The notes below the pieces were generated by a model. The model searched no databases and was not told the DNA's origin. It saw only the letters and a program-made list of their open reading frames with translations. A DNA stretch of 16,786 nt, from NCBI GenBank assembly GCA_964539305.1, contig CAZIIM010000035.1:1-16786 (forward strand). Direction: 5' to 3'. The stretch comes from CAZNUM01 sp964539305 (GTDB taxonomy: Bacteria; Fidelibacterota; Marinisomatia; Marinisomatales; TCS55). The position numbers were made by a program, and so were the translations under genes. Below are positions 15,823 to 16,786 of the stretch, in pieces; position 1 is the first letter of the stretch, and each line of letters starts with the position of its first letter.

Positions 15823-16782
15823 ATGAGCACGAAGGAATCACTGTTTTTACCCCCCTCCGGTTCAACCATCGCCGGCGATGTGGACGCCCTTTTTTATTTT
15901 ATCCTGATTACCGGTACCATTATTTTTTTACTGGTCATCCTGGGCCTCATATACTTCAGTGCTAAATACCGCCGGAAAGGCTCTGATGCTCCCCTCACTT
16001 CCGGAGTTGATCACAACTTCAAGTTGGAAGTTCTCTGGACGGCCATCCCCACAGTGCTGGTCCTGATTCTCTTTTTCTGGAGTTTTAAAACCTATCTGAA
16101 AATGCGGATCACTCCCAGGGATGCGATAGAGATCAAGGTTACGGCGAAAAAATGGATGTGGATCTTTGATTACCCCAATGGGGCCAATACGCTGAATGAA
16201 TTGTTTGTCCCGGAGGGAAAACCGGTCAAACTACTCCTCTCTTCAGAAGATGTAATTCACAGTTTCTTTGTCCCTGCTTTCCGGGTTAAAATGGACGTCC
16301 TGCCAAACCGGTACACGGTTGCCTGGTTCGAAGCCACCAATGACGGGAACTATACCCTCACCTGTGCTGAATACTGCGGTACCGGACATTCGGAAATGCT
16401 GGGAACTGTCTCGGTCCTGCCGGAAAACGAGTATAAAGCCTGGCTGGCTTCCAGTGAACGCACCGTGGACACCAGCATCCCGTTACCTGAATTAGGAAAA
16501 CAATTATTTACTGCCAAAGCCTGCAATGCCTGTCATATGACCGACGGGACCATAAAAATCGGCCCCGCGTTGAATGGAATTTTTCAAAAGGAAGTGACAT
16601 TAAGTGACGGTAAAAAAGTAATCGTCGATGAGAATTATTTACGCCGTTCTATCCTGGAACCGCAGGCGGATATCGTCCAGGGCTTTCCTCCCACCATGCC
16701 CACTTACCAAAGCCTTATCAAGGACCGGGAGCTGGACGCCCTGGTGGCTTACATTAAATCATTAACCGAAACGAACGACTAA
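15823..16782 (+). CDS. coxB: Cytochrome c oxidase subunit II with fused cytochrome c domain (caa3-type)
   Basis: Receives electrons and passes them to heme a of subunit I; membrane-anchored with a periplasmic domain. 319 residues: two N-terminal helices (about 22-45 and 70-90), then the cupredoxin domain with KKWMWIFDYPNG and the CuA ligands His146, Cys181, Glu183, Cys185, His189 and Met192 (CAEYCGTGHSEM). A C-terminal cytochrome c domain follows, with CNACH (Cys234-His238) and Met292 in TMPTY as the likely axial ligand. The fusion marks a caa3-type heme-copper oxidase and would accept electrons directly from ACIII (ActE or ActA). It follows sco by 16 bases, and the next ATG lies 1 base after its stop. 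Confidence 0.96.
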   Translation: MSTKESLFLPPSGSTIAGDVDALFYFILITGTIIFLLVILGLIYFSAKYRRKGSDAPLTSGVDHNFKLEVLWTAIPTVLVLILFFWSFKTYLKMRITPRDAIEIKVTAKKWMWIFDYPNGANTLNELFVPEGKPVKLLLSSEDVIHSFFVPAFRVKMDVLPNRYTVAWFEATNDGNYTLTCAEYCGTGHSEMLGTVSVLPENEYKAWLASSERTVDTSIPLPELGKQLFTAKACNACHMTDGTIKIGPALNGIFQKEVTLSDGKKVIVDENYLRRSILEPQADIVQGFPPTMPTYQSLIKDRELDALVAYIKSLTETND

Positions 16783-16783
16783 T

Positions 16784-16786
16784 ATG
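16784..16786 (+). CDS. Start codon of next operon gene, probably oxidase subunit I (partial)
   Basis: The final three bases are ATG, one base after the coxB stop (TAA 16780-16782). In caa3 operons coxA (heme-copper subunit I) normally follows coxB, so this is probably its start; nothing of its sequence is visible. Confidence 0.4.

Overview
The window reads as chromosomal DNA of a Gram-negative, respiring bacterium. The best guess is the FCB group in a broad sense (Marinimicrobia, Calditrichota, Ignavibacteria or Rhodothermia-like). This is inferred from a complete alternative complex III (ACIII) operon feeding a caa3-type oxidase, lipoprotein and Tat signals, mid-range GC, and several GTG/TTG starts; a precise taxon cannot be named from sequence alone.

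Left part (1-5087), carbon metabolism. A pyrophosphate-type phosphofructokinase (minus strand, cut by the left edge) diverges from an acetoacetyl-CoA synthetase (plus strand). That gene converges on a two-gene minus-strand operon. The promoter-proximal gene of the operon encodes a GAPDH-fold protein whose catalytic Cys is replaced by Ala, together with other active-site changes. Two bases later comes an ordinary type I GAPDH with all catalytic residues.

Middle (5088-6701). A polytopic YwaF/TMEM164-like membrane protein diverges from the GAPDH pair. After it comes a sparse stretch holding two small reading frames, each with a well-spaced Shine-Dalgarno: a 27-residue hydrophobic peptide and an 80-residue Cys/His-containing protein. 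Next is a regulatory region with two related inverted repeats (TGGAC-N7-GTCCA type) and a TTGACA hexamer.

Right part (6702-16786), one long respiratory operon. The order is an Rrf2-family regulator with three Cys (probable Fe-S sensor), actA (pentaheme cytochrome), actB (molybdopterin-fold plus Fe-S ferredoxin domains), actC (NrfD-like), actD (DUF3341), actE (monoheme lipoprotein), actF (NrfD-like), a small conserved membrane protein, a SCO copper chaperone, coxB with a C-terminal cytochrome c domain, and the start codon of the next gene (expected coxA). Genes overlap or lie within 30 bases of each other. Together they would carry electrons from quinol through ACIII hemes and Fe-S centres to CuA and the oxidase, with SCO metallating CuA and the Rrf2 protein probably adjusting expression to redox, NO or Fe-S status.

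Most unusual items: the catalytically dead-looking GAPDH paralogue coupled to a normal GAPDH, the Rrf2 gene with paired operators heading an ACIII-caa3 operon, and the two small ORFs between 6001 and 6393.
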